NCBI GenBank assembly: GCA_963740835.1
Contig: CAVUFH010000007.1
Coordinates: forward strand, 62,001-126,000
DNA length: 64,000 nt
Origin: CAVUFH01 sp963740835
GTDB lineage: Bacteria; Actinomycetota; Acidimicrobiia; IMCC26256; PALSA-610
Reading direction: 5' to 3'
The notes below the pieces were generated by a model. It was not told where the DNA came from and searched no databases. It saw nothing but the letters and a program-made list of their open reading frames with translations. A program made the position numbers and the translations under genes. How positions within the stretch are numbered: position 1 is the first letter of the stretch; every line of letters begins with the position of its first letter. Shown piece by piece: positions 44,386 through 54,000 of this stretch.

Positions 44386-44494
44386 TTCACATTGAGCGCG
44401 CAGATGGCTATCCTCTGCGCACGGGTGGCAAGGCCGGGACGCCACGGATGGCGGGCCGGTCGAGCCCATGAAGGGTGGGGCGTGCCGCAGCAAT
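44386..44494 (+). promoter_or_regulatory. Promoter and structured leader upstream of the diguanylate cyclase
   Basis: TTCACA (44386-44391) and TATCCT (44409-44414) are spaced by 17 bp on the plus strand. The following DNA can pair CTGCG-CAC (44415-44422) with GTG-C-CGCAG (44482-44490). This encloses further hairpins: GCCA/TGGC around 44441-44452 inside GGCC arms, and GGGC/GCCC at about 44453-44467. It looks like a compact aptamer-sized domain about 110 nt before the start codon. It does not match any riboswitch class I can recall with confidence. It contains GGGACGC, a heptamer of the c-di-GMP-I core, but not the rest of that motif. Confidence 0.4.
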
Positions 44495-44603
44495 CTGGTC
44501 TCGGGCGAGGCCTGGCGCCAATCCTGCCCGCAGCGCTCAGGAGCGGGGAAGGTCCCGGCGCTGGCCCGTTGTGCGCGACGCTGCGCGCGGAGGGAGGCGG
44601 GGG

Positions 44604-45362
44604 ATGAGCATCAGCACGGACCTCGCGGCCGAGGTCGCGGGGACGGAGTCGGGGATCGCCCTGATCTACCGCGCGCTCGACGCGCTCGTGGCGCAGTACG
44701 ACCTGGAAGCTGCCGCGGTGGTCATCGAGGAGAGCGGGCTCGGCCGGCAGGTCTTCTGCTCCGGACGGCGGCCGCTGGGTTCGGCCGACGAAGAGCTGCT
44801 CACCGCCGAACCCGGGCTGTACACGCAGCCCGCGCTCGAGAACCACGGTTTCGACCGCACCTTGACGTTGTCGCTGTGCGCGCTGGCACTGCGCCTCGAC
44901 GTGCTCCGCTACGACGCCTGGCACGACCCGCTGACCGGCCTCTACGACCGGCGCAGCTTCGACCGCCTCCTCGAGATGGCGATCTCTCGCAGCACCCGGT
45001 ACGGCTGGTCGTTCACGCTCGTCATGCTCGACCTCGATCACTTCAAGCAGATCAACGACCACGAAGGCCACCCCGCCGGCGACGCGTCACTGCGTGAGCT
45101 CGGCGAGCGGTTTCGTCGGGCGCTGCGATTCGGCGACAACGCGGCGCGCATCGGCGGCGACGAGTTCGCCATGATCCTCCCGCACACCGAAGCGGAGCTC
45201 GTCCCGGTACTGCTCGATCGGGTGAAGAGTGCGCCCGGCTTCGAACGTGAGTGCCCGAGCTTCTCGTTCGGCGTCGCGCAGTGCCCGCTCGAGGCCACGC
45301 AGTTCGACGAGCTTGTCCGCCTCGCGGACACGCGGCTGTACGAAGCCAAGGAGCGTTCGTGA
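44604..45362 (+). CDS. Diguanylate cyclase (GGDEF) with N-terminal sensory region
   Basis: 252 residues from ATG 44604 with a strong GGAGGGAGG upstream. Residues 1-100 are a soluble sensory-like region without membrane segments. The GGDEF domain starts at DPLTGLYDRRSFD. It carries an intact GGDEF active site (184-188) and an inhibitory RxxD site (RFGD, 175-178) five residues upstream. It should make c-di-GMP with product inhibition. The stop overlaps the next ATG (TGATG). The structured leader upstream could add RNA-level control. Confidence 0.9.
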   Translation: MSISTDLAAEVAGTESGIALIYRALDALVAQYDLEAAAVVIEESGLGRQVFCSGRRPLGSADEELLTAEPGLYTQPALENHGFDRTLTLSLCALALRLDVLRYDAWHDPLTGLYDRRSFDRLLEMAISRSTRYGWSFTLVMLDLDHFKQINDHEGHPAGDASLRELGERFRRALRFGDNAARIGGDEFAMILPHTEAELVPVLLDRVKSAPGFERECPSFSFGVAQCPLEATQFDELVRLADTRLYEAKERS

Positions 45363-46051
45363 TGGAAGACGACAACCTCGACGATCTCGAGCTCGAGCTG
45401 CGCATGCTGCCAGGCGTACGCGCCGCCGGGTTCGACACGCAGGACGATGTGCTCTTCGTGCAACTGCACATGGCCGACAGCCCGGCCGACCCGGAAACCA
45501 TGTCGGCGACGCGCATCGCGGCGCGCCACGCCGCCGACCGTTCGGTCGCGGTGGAGATCGCGCGCTGGCGCACGTACGTGCCGCCGGCCCCGGTGCCGGC
45601 CGAGGTCACCGACGCCGACGTCTTCGTCGATCTGTCGAGCGACCTGCCGCTCGAGGCGCCCCGCGTCGGCACCGACAGTGCCGATCGCAAGAGCCGGCCT
45701 CGGTTGCTGGCGGTGCTCGTGTTCCCGGACACCGACGAGCTCGAAGTCCATCTGATCCACGACGGCCGCCGCACGATCGGACGCGCGCCGGCTTCGCGCG
45801 GACTTGTCGGCGCGGCGGAAGCGACCATCGACGCGATCCGCGGGCTCGGTGCGCCGATCGCGCCGCGCGCGCACTGGGCGCGCGTCCTCGACGGCAACGG
45901 TGACGGACGTGAGCTCGTGGCGGTCGCCGTCGCTGCCGATGCGGACGAACCGACGCTGAACTACGGCTTGGCCGCCGGCGCGAGCGCGATCGACGCGGCA
46001 GCCCGCTCCACGCTGGACGCGCTGAACCGCCGCCTCGCCCGGGTGCTCTAG
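45362..46051 (+). CDS. Hypothetical protein coupled to the diguanylate cyclase
   Basis: 229 residues from ATG 45362, sharing one base with the upstream stop. It is soluble and acidic. It appears to have two alpha/beta modules: residues 1-75 (LELRMLPGVRAAGFDTQDDVLFVQL) and 110-229 (RLLAVLVFPDTDELEVHLIHDG, then LVAVAVAADADEP). I recognise no family. Tight coupling suggests a partner or effector of the c-di-GMP enzyme, but that is inference from position only. Confidence 0.6.
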   Translation: MEDDNLDDLELELRMLPGVRAAGFDTQDDVLFVQLHMADSPADPETMSATRIAARHAADRSVAVEIARWRTYVPPAPVPAEVTDADVFVDLSSDLPLEAPRVGTDSADRKSRPRLLAVLVFPDTDELEVHLIHDGRRTIGRAPASRGLVGAAEATIDAIRGLGAPIAPRAHWARVLDGNGDGRELVAVAVAADADEPTLNYGLAAGASAIDAAARSTLDALNRRLARVL

Positions 46052-46094
46052 ACCCGATTCCCCCGACCCGGCGGTTGGTACGCTCGCTCCCCCT

Positions 46095-46166
46095 GCCCTC
46101 GTAGCTCAGGGGATAGAGCATCGGCCTCCGGAGCCGTGTGCGCAGGTTCGAATCCTGCCGAGGGCG
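46095..46166 (+). tRNA. tRNA-Arg (anticodon CCG)
   Basis: The acceptor stem GCCCTCG (46095-46101) pairs with CGAGGGC (46159-46165). The D-stem is GCTC/GAGC, the anticodon loop is CTCCGGA with anticodon CCG, and the T-arm is GCAGG-TTCGAAT-CCTGC. No CCA is encoded. It reads CGG codons, which are frequent in this GC-rich genome. Confidence 0.93.
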
Positions 46167-46360
46167 CTCCAGGTGAGCGCATGACACAGACGGTGGATGT
46201 CTGTTCACCGTTCGTCGTGTAACCTGGACCCGTCGAGTACAGGAGCGTCCTGGCTCGCGGCCTCACTCACCGCTGTTTCCGTTCGTTGATCCCTCGATCG
46301 TCGTGTGGAGCCACCGAGAAGGGGCCTATCCACAACCGACGTTCGAAAGGGAAACACCAG

Positions 46361-47542
46361 GTGACCACCTTCGCAGAGCTCGGCCTGCGGGCCGAGTTCG
46401 TCGACGCCCTCTCTGCGCAGGGCATCGTCGATGCCTTTCCGATCCAGTACGAGACCATCGCCGACGCGCTCGCCGGGCGCGATGTGTGCGGCAAGGCGCA
46501 GACCGGGTCGGGCAAGACCCTCGCGTTCGGCCTCCCGATGCTGCAGCGGCTCCAGGCCGCGCGCCCGGGGCACCCGACTGCGCTCGTGCTCGTCCCCACC
46601 CGTGAGCTGGCCAAGCAGGTCGTCGACGTCCTGCAGCCGCTCGCCAAGGAAGCCGGCATGCGCGTCGCCGCGTTCTACGGCGGCACGTCGATGGACCGAC
46701 AGATCCGCAACCTCCGTCGTCGCATCGAGGTCGCGGTGTGCACGCCCGGCCGGTTGATCGACCTGCTTGAGCGCAACGAGCTGGACCTCGACGCGATCGA
46801 GACGCTCGTCATCGACGAAGCCGATCGCATGGCCGACATGGGTTTCCTGCCGCAGGTCGAGTGGGTCCTGCGGAAGGTCCCGACCGACCGCCAGACGCTC
46901 CTCTTCTCCGCGACGCTCGACCGCGAGGTCGACGTGCTCGTGCGGCGTTACATGCGCGGCCCCGTGAAGCACGAGGTCGTGTCCGAGTCGAAGACCGTCG
47001 ACGAGATGACGCACCGTTTCTTGAAGGTGCACGAGATGGACCGCGTGAAGGTCCTCGCCGCGATCTCCGGTGGGGTCGCCCGCACGATGGTGTTCGTCCG
47101 CACCAAGCGCGGTGCCGACCGGCTCGTGTCGCAGCTCAAGCGCGAGGGCGTGATCGCCGGCGCGATCCACGGCGACCTGAAGCAGAGCGCACGCGAGATG
47201 GCGTTGCGCGACTTCCAGGCCGGACACCACGCGGTGCTCGTCGCTACCGATGTTGCCGCACGCGGGATCCACGTCGACGACGTCGATGTGGTCGTGCACT
47301 TCGATCCGCCCGAGGAGCAGAAGGGCTACGTCCACCGTTCCGGCCGCACCGCGCGTGCCGGGCGAGAGGGCGTGGTCGTCACGTTCGTGCTATGGAACCA
47401 GGAGCTCGAGGTCGAGCGGTTGCAGAAGCGTCTCGGCCTGCGCGTCCCGATGGTGGAGGTGTTCTCGAACGACGAGCGCCTGGCCGATCTCGCGTCGATC
47501 GACGGCCCCGCACCCGCGCGCAGGGTCGCAACGGCTTCCTGA
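46361..47542 (+). CDS. DEAD-box ATP-dependent RNA helicase
   Basis: 393 residues from GTG 46361, with AAAGGG upstream. All core motifs are visible: PIQYETI (Q-motif region), AQTGSGKT (I), PTRELAKQ (Ia), TPGR, VIDEADRM (DEAD, II), FSAT (III) and HRSGRTARAG (VI). It ends shortly after the core, so it is a minimal helicase without a C-terminal RNA-binding extension. TAACCT near 46220 could drive a leader of about 130 nt, as often seen for cold-regulated helicases. Confidence 0.93.
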   Translation: MTTFAELGLRAEFVDALSAQGIVDAFPIQYETIADALAGRDVCGKAQTGSGKTLAFGLPMLQRLQAARPGHPTALVLVPTRELAKQVVDVLQPLAKEAGMRVAAFYGGTSMDRQIRNLRRRIEVAVCTPGRLIDLLERNELDLDAIETLVIDEADRMADMGFLPQVEWVLRKVPTDRQTLLFSATLDREVDVLVRRYMRGPVKHEVVSESKTVDEMTHRFLKVHEMDRVKVLAAISGGVARTMVFVRTKRGADRLVSQLKREGVIAGAIHGDLKQSAREMALRDFQAGHHAVLVATDVAARGIHVDDVDVVVHFDPPEEQKGYVHRSGRTARAGREGVVVTFVLWNQELEVERLQKRLGLRVPMVEVFSNDERLADLASIDGPAPARRVATAS

Positions 47543-47661
47543 CGCGCACGATCGACGAATCCGCGACCTCGGGCCGACCTCAATCCCTACGGTGCAGACG
47601 GCCGTCGGCTGACGGCCGGCGACGGGACTTCGGGGCGCGAACGCAGTCGTACGATCGGGCC

Positions 47662-49090
47662 ATGACTCAGGACTGGCCCGTTCCCATCGCCGGCGAATCC
47701 GTGACGACGGACGACTGGATCGAAGTCCGCTCACCGTACGACGACGCGCTCCTCGGTCGCGTGCCGAAGTGCGGTTCCCAGGAGGTCGACCGCGCTGTCG
47801 CGGCCGCCACCCAAGCCCGCGCCCGAGGCCCGCTGCCGCAGTGGCAGCGCGCGGAGATCCTGGACACCGCGGCGCGGCTGCTGAACGAACGGGTGGAGGA
47901 GCTCGCGCAGATCATCGCCGGTGAAGCCGCGAAACCGATCAAGACCGCCCGGGTCGAGGCGCAACGCGCGGTTTCCACCTTCACGTTCGCCGCGGTCGCG
48001 GCGCGCACGCTCGGCGGCGACGTCGTCCCGATGGACGCGAGCGTCGCGGGCGAAGGGAAGCTCGCGTTCAGCTTGCGGCTTCCGGTCGGTGTCGTCGGCG
48101 CGATCAGCCCGTTCAACTTCCCGCTCAACCTCGTCGCCCACAAGCTCGCACCCGCGATCGCCGCCGGTTGTCCCGTCGTGCTGAAGCCGGCCAGCCAGAC
48201 GCCGCTCTCCGCGATCGCGCTCGCCCGACTGCTCCTCGACGAGTGCGGGCTCCCCGCCGATCATCTGCACGTCGTCACGGGCGGTGGCGGCACAGTGGGC
48301 AACGCGATCGTCGAGCACGACGACATCGCGATGATCACCTTCACCGGATCACCCGAGGTTGGTTGGGGGATCAAGGCGCAGGCACCGCGCAAGAAGGTCG
48401 GGCTCGAGCTCGGTAACAATGCCCCGCTGATCATCGAGCCGAGCGCTGATCTCGAGACGGTCGCCAAGAAGGTTGCGGTCGCCGGCTTCAGCCATGCCGG
48501 GCAGTCCTGCATCTCGACGCAGCGGCTGCTCGTGCACCGCGACGTGAAGGACGCGTTCCTCGACGCGTTCGTGCCGCTGGTCGAAGGCCTCGTCGTCGGC
48601 GACCCCATGGACGAGCGCACCGACGTGTCCGCGCTCGATCTCGACCAAGGAACGCGACCGGGTCACGGAATGGGTCGACGAGGCCGTCGCCACGGGGGCG
48701 GAGATCCTGGCCGGAGGCAAGGTCCGCGAGGACGGCGTCCTCGCGCCGACGGTCCTCGGCAACGTCACGCCGGACATGAAGGTCTGCGCGCTCGAGGTGT
48801 TCGGACCTGTCGTCGCGCTCGCCACCTACGACGACCTGGACGAGGCGCTCAGGCTCGCCAACGACACCCGCTACGGATTGCAGGCCGGGATCTTCACCAC
48901 GCGCCTCGATGACGCGCTGCGGGCCGCTCGCACGCTCGACTTCGGCGGCGTCACGGTGAACGAAGTCCCAACGTTCCGCGCCGACCAGCAGCCGTACGGC
49001 GGCGTGCGCGACAGCGGGAACACGCGCGAAGGCCCGCAGTACGCCGTGCGCGAGATGACCGAGGAGCGCGTCGTCATCATCCAGCTCTGA
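47662..49090 (+). CDS. NAD(P)-dependent aldehyde dehydrogenase, interrupted by a +1 frameshift
   Basis: Two frames form one ALDH of about 475 residues. From ATG 47662 come PVGVVGAISPFNFPLNLVAH, VVLKPASQTPLSA, TFTGSPEVG, the catalytic Glu in GLELGNNAPL and Cys in HAGQSCISTQR. After the break near CTCGATC 48634-48640 comes KERDRVTEWVDEAVATG, then LEVFGPVVAL and the normal C-terminus. The interval is 476 codons plus one base. TACGAT ends 6 nt before the ATG (leaderless type). The substrate is unknown; an intact protein is expected if the shift is an error. Confidence 0.85.
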
Positions 49091-49136
49091 ACTTTCAGGT
49101 CCGGCTACGGGAGCGCGACGGGTAACCTGGTTGGCC

Positions 49137-49658
49137 GTGACGCAGACAGCACCGACCCCAGGCGATGGGGCGCAACCGCCCGAGGCGCTCACCCCCGAGG
49201 TCCTCGACGAGATCCCCGCCGAGGCGGAGGCCGGTGAGCAGGTCGCCCGGCCCACCAAGCTCATCCGCATCGCGTCCATGGTCCGCTCGCTGCTCGACGA
49301 GGCGCGACGCGCGCCCCTCGACGACGCGGGCCGGCGTGCACTCAAGGAGATCCACGAGCGCTCGATCCATGAGCTCGAGGAGATCCTGTCGCCCGACCTC
49401 CGCCAGGAGCTCGAAGAGGTCACGTTGCCGTTCAGCAGCGACACGCCGAGCGAGAGCGAACTGCGCATCGCGCAGGCGCAGCTCGTCGGCTGGCTCGAAG
49501 GGCTCTTCCACGGAATTCAGGCCACGCTGTTCACGCAGCAGATGCAGGCGCAGCGGCAGTTCGAAGAGATGCGCGGCGGTCGGAGTCCCCTCGAGCTCGG
49601 CCAGGGTGTTCCCGGCGCACCACGCGACGGCCGCCAGTCGCCCGGCGCATACCTCTAG
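49137..49658 (+). CDS. bpa: Bacterial proteasome activator Bpa/PafE (DUF2587)
   Basis: 173 residues from GTG 49137. After a disordered acidic N-terminus, ARPTKLIRIASMVRSLLDEARRAPLD begins the helical-bundle core, followed by RRALKEIHERSIHELEEILSPDLR, as in M. tuberculosis Rv3780. The C-terminus ends GAYL. The family usually ends in GQYL, which docks into the 20S proteasome alpha ring. It recruits substrates to the proteasome without ATP. Its presence implies a 20S core particle elsewhere in the genome. TAACCT lies 8 nt before the GTG, consistent with a leaderless mRNA. Confidence 0.88.
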   Translation: MTQTAPTPGDGAQPPEALTPEVLDEIPAEAEAGEQVARPTKLIRIASMVRSLLDEARRAPLDDAGRRALKEIHERSIHELEEILSPDLRQELEEVTLPFSSDTPSESELRIAQAQLVGWLEGLFHGIQATLFTQQMQAQRQFEEMRGGRSPLELGQGVPGAPRDGRQSPGAYL

Positions 49659-49666
49659 GCCGCGCG

Positions 49667-51031
49667 ATGACTGCACCGGAGCCGTTACCGAACCTGAGCT
49701 GGGAGCCATCGTCGTGGCGATCCCGTCCCGCGGCCCAGGAACCGGCCTGGCCCGACCTGGGCGTGCTCGACGACGCGCTCGAGCAGCTGCGCGCGATGCC
49801 GCCGCTCGTGTTCGCGGGCGAAGCGCGCTCGCTGAAGGACGCACTCGGCGGCGTGTCGCGCGGTGAGGGCTTCTTGCTGCACGCCGGTGACTGCGCCGAG
49901 TCGTTCGCCGAGTTCTCGGCCGACAACATCCGCGACAAGCTGAAGGTCATCCTCCAGATGTCGGTCGCGTTGACCTACAGCACGGGTGTCCCGACGTTGA
50001 AGGTCGGACGCATCGCGGGCCAGTTCGCCAAGCCCCGCTCCGCGCCGGTCGAGCACCGCGACGGCATCGACCTCCCGTCGTTCCGCGGCGACATGGTCAA
50101 CGACTTCGCTTTCGACGAGCTCGCACGGCGGCCGGATCCGATGCGCATGGTCCGCGGCTACCACCAGGCCGCAGCGACGCTGAACCTGCTGCGCGCGTTC
50201 ACCAAGGGCGGCTTCGCCGACCTGAACCGTGTGCACCAGTGGAACCTCGAGTTCGTCGGCAGCAGCAGTCAGGGCCGGCGTTACGACGTCCTCGCCGGCG
50301 AGATCGACCGCGCGCTGCGATTCATGGCCGCGTGCGGCATCGACCTGGACGTCGCCGTGCAGCTGCACGAGGTCGACTTCTACACGTCGCACGAGGCGCT
50401 GCTCCTCCAGTACGAGGAGGCGCTCACCCGCCGCGACAGTCTCACCGGGGACTGGTACGACTGCTCCGCCCACCTCCTGTGGGTCGGTGAGCGGACCCGC
50501 CAGCCCGACGGCGCGCACGTCGAGTTCCTTTCGGGCGTGCAGAACCCGATCGGCGCCAAGATCGGCCCGGATGCCTCACCCGACCAGGTGGTGGAGCTGT
50601 GCCGACGCCTTGACCCCGGCCGCGACCCGGGGCGGCTCACGCTCGTCGCGCGCATGGGCGCCGCGCGCGCGGAGGAGTGCCTCCCGCCGATCCTGCGCGC
50701 GGTGACTCGCGCCGGTCACCCGGTCGTGTGGGCGTGCGACCCGATGCACGGGAACACATTCGTGCACGAAAGTGGTTACAAGACGCGGCACTTCGACGAT
50801 GTCATGGCCGAGGTCAAGACCTTCTTCGAAGCGTGTCGAGCCGAAGCGGTGTGGCCCGGCGGCGTGCACATCGAGCTCACAGGCGACGACGTCACCGAGT
50901 GCCTGGGCGGCGCGGAGGCGATCCGGGGCGAGGATCTCGCCGGCCGCTACGAGACGGTGTGCGATCCCCGGTTGAACGCCCGGCAATCGCTCGACTTGGC
51001 GTTCCACCTCGCGGAGCTCGTGCGACGCTGA
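49667..51031 (+). CDS. aroG: Class II 3-deoxy-7-phosphoheptulonate (DAHP) synthase
   Basis: 454 residues from ATG 49667, 8 bp after bpa. Type II features are present: LLHAGDCAESFAEF, VGRIAGQFAKPRSAP, GYHQAAATLNLLRAF, HVEFLSGVQNPIGAKIGPD, and the metal-binding VWACDPMHGNTF and EVKTFFE. It condenses PEP with erythrose-4-P in the first shikimate step. The N-terminal extension typical of mycobacterial AroG, used for feedback sites, is largely conserved in length. It is intact. Confidence 0.95.
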   Translation: MTAPEPLPNLSWEPSSWRSRPAAQEPAWPDLGVLDDALEQLRAMPPLVFAGEARSLKDALGGVSRGEGFLLHAGDCAESFAEFSADNIRDKLKVILQMSVALTYSTGVPTLKVGRIAGQFAKPRSAPVEHRDGIDLPSFRGDMVNDFAFDELARRPDPMRMVRGYHQAAATLNLLRAFTKGGFADLNRVHQWNLEFVGSSSQGRRYDVLAGEIDRALRFMAACGIDLDVAVQLHEVDFYTSHEALLLQYEEALTRRDSLTGDWYDCSAHLLWVGERTRQPDGAHVEFLSGVQNPIGAKIGPDASPDQVVELCRRLDPGRDPGRLTLVARMGAARAEECLPPILRAVTRAGHPVVWACDPMHGNTFVHESGYKTRHFDDVMAEVKTFFEACRAEAVWPGGVHIELTGDDVTECLGGAEAIRGEDLAGRYETVCDPRLNARQSLDLAFHLAELVRR

Positions 51032-51054
51032 GGATGAACCCGACGCCGGTGAAC

Positions 51055-51096
51055 CCAAAGAGGTAGAGCCAAAGAGGTAGAGCCAAAGAGGTTGAG
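51055..51096 (+). repeat. Three tandem 14-bp repeats carrying Shine-Dalgarno sequences before kgd
   Basis: CCAAAGAGGTAGAG occurs at 51055-51068 and 51069-51082. A third copy with one change (CCAAAGAGGTTGAG) occupies 51083-51096 and abuts the ATG at 51097. Each unit contains AGAGGT, and the last sits at proper ribosome-binding distance. Confidence 0.85.
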
Positions 51097-54000
51097 ATGG
51101 CAAACGAGCCCGGCGGCAGCAAGACACCGGCGAGCATCCAGGAGCTGGGGCCGAACGCGGGCCTGATCGACGAGATGTACCGGCTGTACCAGGACAACCC
51201 GCAGGCGCTGGCTCCCGGATGGCGCGAGTTCTTCGAGGGCTACGTGCCCCGCACTCAGGCTCCCGTGGCGCCCGTGGCGCCCGCCCCTCCCGCACCCGCA
51301 CCGGCGCCCGCGGCTCCGGCCGCACCCGCACCTGCACCTGCACCCGCACCCATCGTGCTCGACGGCGATCAGCCGGAGCCGCTGCGGGGCGCGGCGGCGC
51401 GCATCGTCTCCAACATGGAGGCGAGCCTCCAAGTCCCCACCGCCACCTCGGTGCGATCGGTGCCGGCGAAGCTGCTCGAGGTCAACCGGCAGATCCTCAA
51501 CAACCATCTCGCCCGCACGCGCGGCGGCAAGGTGTCGTTCACGCATCTGATCGGCTATGCCGTGCTGCGCGCGCTGCAGTCCGTGCCGAACATGAACTCG
51601 TCGTTCGGTGTCGTCGACGGCAAGCCCGCGGTCGTGCGCCACGCGCACGTGAATCTTGGCCTCGCGATCGACATGCAGAGAGATGACGGCTCTCGCACCT
51701 TGCTCGTGCCGAACATCAAGAACGCGGACACCCTCGATTTCGCCGCGTTCCACGCCGCCTACGAGGAGATCATCCGCAAGGCGCGCACGAACAAACTCAC
51801 CGTCGACGACTTCACCGGCACGACGGTGTCGATCACCAACCCCGGCACAATCGGCACCGAACACTCGGTACCGCGCCTGATGTCGGGCCAGGGCGTGATC
51901 GTCGGCGTCGGGTCCATCGCCTACCCGATCGAGTTCGAGGGCGCCGACCCGCAGACGCTCGCCGAGATCGGCGTCAGCAAGGTCGTCACCCTCACGAGTA
52001 CCTACGACCACCGCGTCATCCAGGGCGCCGAGAGCGGCGAGTTCCTCGGTTTCATCCATGAGCTGCTGCTCGGTGAGCACGACTTCTACACGGATCTCTT
52101 CGCGAGCTTCGGCGTCCCGTACGAGCCGGCCCGCTGGGGGCGGGACCACAAGCCGGTCGAGGGATCGATCGAAGCGGTCGAGAAGGCGCTCGCGGTCAAG
52201 GGTCTGATCAACATGTACCGGGTGCGCGGGCATCTCATCGCGAACCTCGATCCGCTCGGGTTGAAGGAACCGCGTACGCACGAGGAGCTCGATCCCATCA
52301 ACTGGGGCCTCACCATCTGGGACCTCGACCGCGACTTTCCCACCGGCGGCGTCGCGGGCAAGCGCATCATGCGGCTGCGCGACATCCTCGGCGTCCTGCG
52401 CGACGCGTATTCACGCACGATCGGCGTCGAGTACATGCACATCCAGGAACCGGACGAGAAGGCCTGGATCCAACGTCAGGTCGAGGGCGTACACGTCGAC
52501 GCGACCGCGGACGAGAAGCTCGAGATCCTCGCGTCACTGAACGCGGCCGAAGCGTTCGAGCGGTTCTTGCACACCAAGTACCTCGGCCAGAAGCGGTTCA
52601 GCCTCGAAGGCGCCGAGACACTTGTGCCGATGCTGCAGTTCCTCCTCGATGAAGCCGCCGACGCGGGCATGGAAGAAGTCGCGATGGGCATGTCGCACCG
52701 CGGTCGCTTGAACGTGCTCGCGAACGTCGTCGGGAAGTCGTACGGCCAGATCTTCCGCGAGTTCGAAGGCGAACTCGACCCCAACGTCCCGCAGGGTTCG
52801 GGCGATGTGAAGTACCACGTCGGCGCCTCCGGCAAGCACACCGCGCCGTCGGGCAAGTCGCTGACGCTCACTCTCGCAGCCAACCCGAGCCACCTCGAAG
52901 CCGTCGACCCGGTGGTCGAGGGCATGGTGCGCGCCAAGCAGGACCGCGCCGGCGACCGCGACCACGAGAAGGTGCTCTCCGTCCTCATCCACGGTGACGC
53001 CGCGTTCGCGGGTCAGGGTGTGGTCGCGGAGACGCTCAACTTGTCGGAGCTGCCGGGCTACGACGTAGGCGGCACCGTGCACGTGGTCGTGAACAACCAG
53101 GTCGGCTTCACGACGCCGCCTGACTTCGGGCGCTCGACGGTGTACGCCACCGACATCGCCAAGGCGGTGCAGGCGCCGATCTTCCACGTCAACGGCGACG
53201 ATCCCGAAGCCGCGGTGCGGGTGATCCGTCTCGCGTTTGCGTTCCGGCAGGAATTCAAGAAAGACGTCGTTGTCGACATGATCTGCTACCGGCGTTACGG
53301 GCACAACGAAGGCGACGAGCCCGCGTTCACGCAGCCGCGCATGTACGAGGTCATCGGGCGGCGCCGCAGCGTCCGGAAGCTCTACACCGAAACGCTCGTG
53401 AACCGGGGCGACCTGACGCTCGAGCAGTGCGAGCTCGCGCTCGAGGACTTCCGTTCACGCCTCGAGGACGCGTTCGTCGAGACGCAAGCGCAGGAACCCG
53501 CGCCCGTCGCGTGGTTCGAGCACGAGGACGTGCCCGCGCAACCGAGTGTCGAGACCGGCGTGACACGCGAACGACTGAACACGATCCTCGACGCGCTGGT
53601 GACGTTCCCGCCCGACTTCACGGTGCACCCGAAGCTCGAGCGCATCCTCAAGAACCGGCGCACCGAATTCGACGCGAACAAGGTGGGCTGGGCGCTCGCC
53701 GAGAGCCTGGCCTTCGGGTCGCTGCTGCAGGAGGGCACGCCGGTGCGCGTCGCGGGGCAGGACACCCGCCGCGGCACCTTCAGTCAGCGGCACGCGACGC
53801 TCGTCGATCACGAGACCGAGTCCGAGTACACGCCGCTCGCGCACATCCCCGACGCGCAGGCGCCGTTCATGATCTACGACTCCGTGCTCTCCGAGTTCGC
53901 CGCGCTCGGTTTCGAGTACGGCTACTCGGTGGCCGACCGCGACTCGCTCGTCGCGTGGGAAGCGCAATTCGGCGACTTCATGAACGGCGCGCAGACCATC

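Noticed and set aside
44415..44494. Assignment of the GGDEF leader to the c-di-GMP-I (GEMM) riboswitch class
   Set aside because: Only the GGGACGC heptamer matches. The P2 tetraloop hairpin and the downstream receptor motif are not present, so I call it an unassigned structured leader.
51055..51096. Tandem repeats before kgd as a CRISPR remnant
   Set aside because: The 14-bp units are contiguous with no spacers, and they contain ribosome-binding sequence directly at the ATG.
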